From Agelaius tricolor (lineage: Eukaryota > Chordata > Aves > Passeriformes > Icteridae): 64,000 nt of DNA. Below the pieces are notes generated by a model. That model did no database searches. It was given only the letters and a program-made list of their open reading frames with translations, and had not been told where the DNA came from. Each line of letters starts with the position of its first letter. Positions within the stretch are counted from its first letter, which is position 1. This document shows positions 57,895-64,000 of the stretch, in pieces. The position numbers were made by a program, and so were the translations under genes. The stretch covers positions 327,501 through 391,500 of the forward strand of contig JALJCS010000052.1 of the NCBI GenBank assembly GCA_023055355.1, read 5' to 3'.

Positions 57895-59893
57895 CTAATG
57901 AATTCTCTTAGAGATGCATTTCAAGCAGTGGCATGACAAAGATCTGTGCAGAGAGAGATCCAAATGGACATGGGATCTAAGTTCCTTAAGTAGTGCTCAA
58001 GAAGAATGCAAAACTCTGGGATAAGTGTCTCTTCCATAACTGAATCCCTTTCACGGGAAAATTCCCCAGCTATAGAAAGATCTTCTGATAGGCATGCTTA
58101 AGACTGACACTGGCTGAGCAAATTTCTCCCTATGTGTGTTTAAGACCAATTAGGATCTTCACCAAGAGTGTTGTCAACATAGTCACAGAATGTATATTGT
58201 TAAGAAGGGACAACTTACATCAGAATGGCAAATATTGGTCCACAAAATGTATTAATGTATGGGAACTATCTACTTGGGTTGAAAATAAAAAGAAAGAGTT
58301 AGTCTTTATTTATCAATTCCATCACAATATTGATGAGGTAAGAAAAAGACCTTAGTCCTTAACCTTCTTAACTCAAGCAAAGATTTTTAAAAATTCCTTG
58401 TAAAAAATGTATCCTAATTATCAGACTATGAAACAATTTTAGTTGGGAAAAAAGTTCCAAAATTGTGTAGATAGTGGTAAAGAAGCCAAGAAAATAGGTA
58501 AGAAACAAAAAGAGAGCAAAAGAGTCAGCTTCAGTCTGCAAGCTCGTTCTAGAAGTAATCTGCTAGAAAAAGGAACCCCCAGTTGAATTTCCAATGGATT
58601 CATGCACTTGATTCAGTAACTAGTCAATGTAAAGACCAATCCTTTTGTACAACTTCTCCCAGCAACAAAAACCCCAACAGCTTGACACCACCATCATGCC
58701 TGTCCCAGATGTATTTTAAAAGAAATTATGCTTTCTTGAAACTCTATTTGCATAAAAGTTGCAAGACATTGGAGGGATTCTCCACATTCTCATTTCTCCA
58801 TGTGGCTTGAAAGTCTATTTGATAAAATATGCAACAAAGCATATGATTTATAAGGTAGGGTAAAATGGATGATTTGGGAATTGATCTCTTGTTGATATTA
58901 AACTTCATATCCACTCTCTGTGAAGTTTCTAAAAGAAATGATGGAGCTGAGGCATGAAGCTGCCACAACAAGTGTTAAGCAAACATACACACTCCCCTTC
59001 ACATGCCCCCCTTCCACACACACCTAGGCCCACACAGAGGTCAGCATAGCAGATGATGAACACCTTGGAAAAGACCGAAATGCTAAATACCTCTCTTTGG
59101 GGGCAAAATAGCTGGTGCAACAATTCAAATATCTGGTGTAAAAATTCTGTTTAATATCTACTTCCTATTTAAAACACAGCTTTTCATTTAATTATATGTA
59201 GGGAATATTTTCATATTATTTGTTTCTTTACAATTACTTTGTTCTCATGTGTTGTATGTCTAGGAATATTTTCTTCTAAAAATAGAAAAAAATAGATAAT
59301 ATCCTTTCAGAAGAAAACATTGGTTTATACAATTTTAAACCATCATGATATGGAAGAATTCTTTTGTCCCTCACTAAGGTGGAAGAACTATTTGGATCAC
59401 AGATCATTTACAATGAAATACTTTACCTTTTTAAGATGCTTTCAGTCAATTTCATATCCTCATTGCTTATTCATTGTAAACAGTAATTTTTCAGTGAAGG
59501 GAAAGTGTGTGGTATATCTACATTATGTTCAAACCCAATTCCTACTAAAGGCCAGGCTGAGCTCCAGTAAATAATGTCCTGAATGATATTTTGCCGCCTT
59601 CTTTGGCACTTCATGAAATCCTAACATGAGGAAGTGTTGAAATACAGAGATTTTGTCCCGTGTAGAAACCCATCCCATGTATTTTATGCTGTAATTCTTC
59701 TCTCTTTTAAAATTTGCTATCTTCTGCATAGTTTTCATTAACCTGTTACAGTAGTGAAAATCACAGATCAAGGTAATTTTGTAACACTTTGATTTTACCC
59801 CAAGAGCTGAGGGAAAACGTGCTCCTATACTTCAATCTGAGTTTCTTCTAGATTCCAACTTTGTTTCTCTACCATCAAGAGTCTCCAGTGTTG

Positions 59894-60019
59894 CTGCTCA
59901 AAGCCCCATCCAACCTGACCTTGAATACTTTCAGGGATGGGACACCCACTACTTCTCTGGGCAACCTGTTCCAGTGTTCCAGCACCCCCACAGTAAAAAA
60001 TGTCTTCCTTTCATCTAAT
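59894..60019 (-). mobile_element. CR1 LINE fragment, antisense (duplicate)
   Basis: Twin of the fragment at 3535-3660, carried within the duplicated segment. Confidence 0.75.
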
Positions 60020-63000
60020 ATGTGTCAGAAGTATTAAATCTAGGCATATAAACTTTGAGGAAAGGTTTGAAATTCTTTTGATTTGAATCACATTTTATAT
60101 GAATACTGACTTACAGATGACTAAAATATGTTGATGGGCGTTTGAGCTGACACTTTTTGAAAAGGTGCATGGAATTTAAAATTAAAACCAGTACCATTAA
60201 AAGCTTTGTGCGGTTTTCTTTTTCCTCTGGTATTCAAAATTGCATATATCAAATATCTGTGCTTCATACAAAGCTCTTAGACACTCTCAGAAAAAAGCTT
60301 TTCTTTCAGACTAAGTTGCAGTTTACGTAGAACACTAGTACTAGTGAAGGTTTTTCTGGGCATAGGGGGAACACCGTCTCATTGGATTTGTGTGCAGAAT
60401 GCATTTTATGCAAACTGGAAAATTGATCCCAGCTGTGTTCTAGTCATCATTCTTACTGCATCAGGCCTGAAGATTCTGTGAAAAGTAGCCTGTGGACCTT
60501 GAACATAGCTCATGGGAAACAGATGAGAGGCGATGGAGAAGTTGAGGGAGAGAATAAAGAGCATATGGCCCAGTACAGACTAACAATTGTTTGGCACCCT
60601 TTAAAGGCTGTGTTTGACAAGCAGGGCTGAAGCAGGTCTGTAAAATATCCGGGAGATCAAAATCCATTGAAGCAAATTCCCCTGGCCAGTCACCTTGCCG
60701 CCGATAATTCACTCTCCATAGCAGCTGATCAGGCCTAACAATGCTGCTGCAGAAGTATTGTGAAAAAGGTAGGCATATTTTCACAGATGCAGGGGAAAAT
60801 CCCCTTGGATGATGGTTCCAAGGGATTACTTGATGGAGCAAGTTATGTACCCTTATCTACCGTGCAATATCTAAGTTGGTGAGTTCACTATCTGTCAGCA
60901 TCACTTTCGAAAATAAATGTTTGATCCACAAAACAATATTTCATATGTCCTGTCTACCTGCTTCATTTCAGCCAATGAATAGGCTACGTTCCATCAGCAA
61001 AGGGTTTATGATCCTATGTTTCTTTAAACTGTGATAATTCTTTATTTTTTTCTAAATCAGACACTGTCTATTCATAAGATTCAGATGTCCATGGCAGGGG
61101 TGTAATTAAATTCACATGTTAAAAAATAACCTTCTTCTTGTTATCTTTTTATTAAATTACTGACATGTAACATCCGTCTGAGAGCTGAAGAAAACCCCTT
61201 CATTTGCTGTTTGCCAAGTATCATCTATGTGATACAAATTCTACTTGAGAAATCACACCCGTACATTGCCATGTAGCACTACTAGTAATGCTTTCACAAC
61301 CTTTTCTTCATCATTAGGTCTTTTGGTGAAGTGAATGATTAGAACATAGGCAAGGGCATTTGTTCAAGATGTTCCAGGAAGAGCTGTGGTCTGTTCTCTT
61401 CTTTGCTGCCTATGTTAGCACTGAGCTGCAAAAAAGGAAAGATTACTAGGAAAAGTGTTACTTTCAGTCTAAACTTGTAAATGATGTTTGGAATACCCTG
61501 TTAAATGACAAGGTGCTCTTTTAAAATATGGCATCTTAAGGGAAAATGTCAGCTTTAAAAAGGTTTTGAGACAGTTGCTTCTGGAAAAAAAAAAAAAAAG
61601 AAAAGAATTGGAGGCTTCTAAGGTCTTTAGGCATACTATTTTGAAGATTGATTCAAACCAGTTTCTTCATATAGGAAGAACAGAGGACCATAGATGCAAC
61701 CCATTTGAAAATGGATTTCTATATGTTTCTGGTTGGGATTACCAGGCATCATTTCTTGTGAAGTCGAGGGACTGCAGTTAGCACTCCAATAATTTCCTTC
61801 CCTGAAATTCATCTGCATTTGGTCCTTTTTCCAGAGTCCCCATTTATTAGTGAAGGTATACTCTATCTATGCATTAGAATATTCCATTAGAGTGTGTGAC
61901 TCATACTTGCTAGTTAAAATGAGCTGGAGCGGAATGGATAGTTACAGTTGCGTGTATACAATAGTCTTATTTTGGCAAGTTTTCTTTAGACAATGTTGAA
62001 GCAGCACTAGCAACTAGGAAGTACAGCTTGCAGCAGGGAAGGACACTCTTCTGCTTTCTCAAGTTTCCTGTAGTTAAATAGACACCAAAAGGCTTTTCCT
62101 AGTACTACTACTGTCTTGTAGGAATACTTGATCTAATCCTATCTTTGATCAAATTCCTAATGGGTTACTTTTCTACAAGGCAGAACATTTTTCTTTTAAT
62201 AATATGTATTTTGTAAGTTGGAAACATGAACTTGTGCACCAGTCACGTGGACTGTACTCCTTATTAAGTTTCACAACCTTCTTGAGAAAATATTGACTGT
62301 GTGTAACTTCAAAAGGAGAATTCTGGGCATCTTCATTCTATTGATGTACTTGTTTTTCTCCCATGCTGGTATTGTTTTCTATCATTTTTACCAACAGAAA
62401 TATTTTTCCCTGACACCTATGGAAAAGACCTATGTTTACTCAACAGTGCAGCGTCAGTCCATTGTTTAGAATGATTTCAACATGGTCCCAAACATATGGG
62501 ACAGCTAGACAGCAGAGGTTAGCAACAGGGAATGGGAATAACTTCTGAACCGTTTCAGTAGATTTCCCAGGAAGGGCTTGCTTTCTGCCACTGCAAATTT
62601 TCCCAGAGATTTTGTCTGGTGAAGAGTTGCATCAAAAGAGTATTTTTGCCCAAACCTTGGGGCAAGCTCTGTCTCCGATTTACTAGTGAATGCAAAGAGG
62701 GTGAAAGTGCTGCTTCAAAGCCCTCTGTGCGCTTTCTGTACCAAGAGGGGGGGTGACCCCAGCAATAAGTTTTGATCTCTCTTCAGAACACAAGGCATGT
62801 CATCACCTCATTCATCTTCTTCTGGGACTCATAGCATCTTAAGACGAAGAAGCTCTCTTGCTTGCTGAAGTGCGTTCAGCAAAAAAACCTTGTCTCATCA
62901 GCAGATTTGAACACAACTACAGTCGAGTCAATTCCAATGCTGGCAGGGCAATACTCTACCCCACTAGTAACATGCCACTATTAGAAGACTGTGTAAAACT

Positions 63001-64000
63001 ATTTTTGTACAAAGTAATCGGAGGGAAAAATAGAATTGGGAAGAACTGCACATTGTTCTGGAAAAAGCCTCCTGCCTCAGTCTTACAGACATCATTTGCT
63101 GGTATCATTTTTAATAGTTGGGGTTTTTTAAATTTTGTAGAAGAAAAAATATTACTGCACCTTTATGTTTCCTTAATAGAAGTACAGCCATTTCTTAATA
63201 GAATAGAAGTAAGCCATTTGGATATGTACAAATGGTCTTTTCAAATACATATGCTATAGCCCACTGTGAAAGTAATTAGCTATAAAGAGAAATCTAAAGG
63301 TTTAAAAAGATTTTGGAAGAAAGTAAGTCTAAGGTGATAGAAGAAGAAGAAAACAGCAGTTTTCTTCTGGTGAAAAAAAACAAAGGGAGGACCTTGTACA
63401 GTGGAGATGTATTATTTGACTTCCTGAAAAACTGAGTAGGTTTGCTATTGCCAATGGTTTTCATTAGGAAGGAAGAGATTCCTTTGGCAAAAAAACCCCT
63501 TCAAACTGACTTGACAAAAATGTTATGACACTTAACTTCACCAGTCCTGAAGAAAAATTCTCATCACTTGATCTGGAAATCATGATGGTAATGGAGACAA
63601 GGATGTCTAAGCCATGCCATCAGGAACATAAAAAAGCATTAGAATGCAGGTAAGACTGAGCTCCTGAACTAGTGTGAAGAGAATGCAACAAAGACATTTT
63701 CCTTTAAGAGTCTTCAGGATGGAGAGCAGATCAAATTTTTTCATGTGAAGTATTTCTGAATAGAATGAATCTTCAAAATAACATTGTTTTCCAAAACCTG
63801 TCTACAGTATCTCTTACCATGATACACAGTTCCTATGAATAGAAAAAGCAAAGCACTTTTTTCCAAACTGTTGTGCACTCTTAAGCAATCTACAATAAAA
63901 ATAGTATTTTTTCATGCTGGGAATGATGTGAATTACAAAAAAGCCTTGTAGCACACTTGGCACTGTGGTCTCTTGATTAGCATAGCTTTTTATTCATCAA

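Larger units (their letters stand above)
56359..64000 (+). repeat. Right copy of the long direct duplication
   Basis: Collinear with 1-7645 throughout, with offsets drifting only from 56358 to 56355 because of homopolymer length changes. Differences are scattered single bases, with no insertion of any transposon in either copy, which indicates a recent event. It runs off the window. Confidence 0.97.

Overview
The window looks like bird nuclear DNA, and it is almost entirely transposon and satellite sequence. Several CR1 LINE 3' ends have the avian-type sequence, and the LTR and endogenous retrovirus (ERV) families are of the kind that fill bird genomes. Open frames are short and unrelated, and no operon or intact host gene is recognisable. 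High ERV density plus satellite plus a large tandem duplication would suit a W chromosome or another heterochromatic or ampliconic region, but that placement is inference.

Layout. Bases 1-7645 are repeated, in the same orientation and at roughly 99.7% identity by eye, at 56359-64000. The window therefore holds one full period (about 56.36 kb) of a direct duplication plus the start of a second copy. Between the copies lie: a solo LTR with another LTR inside it (10073-11422); a degraded but structurally complete provirus (12439-25153) with LTRs, gag, protease, reverse transcriptase, RNase H, integrase and env remnants; CR1 fragments (26.8-30.7 kb); a TTTC microsatellite; a CpG-rich satellite of seven units of about 430 bp (32.04-35.1 kb); an orphan retroviral 3' end with an open transmembrane-subunit ORF, polypurine tract and LTR (35222-36044); unannotatable DNA (36-42.5 kb); a C/T-rich block that switches strand (43.3-44.66 kb); and further solo LTRs at 45911, 49015, 51871 and 55018.

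The best-supported results are transposon stratigraphy. Perfect target-site duplications flank five LTRs (CTGCT, ACTCC, AAGAAT, CTGTG, GATGT), and a sixth probable one (CTCCCC) flanks an inner LTR. The provirus 5' LTR carries a solo LTR that itself carries a third LTR, while the 3' LTR preserves the empty site. The two provirus LTRs show patchy identity suggesting gene conversion. All provirus genes are broken by stops or frame changes, including a stop and a poly-G tract at the reverse transcriptase active site. The only long retroviral frame without a visible break is the 135-residue envelope transmembrane piece beside the satellite.

The strongest candidates for something undescribed are the 430-bp satellite with its conserved hairpins and two interleaved unit types, its junction with the orphan env frame, a splice-acceptor-linked small ORF just before the provirus 3' LTR, and the 56-kb duplication unit itself.
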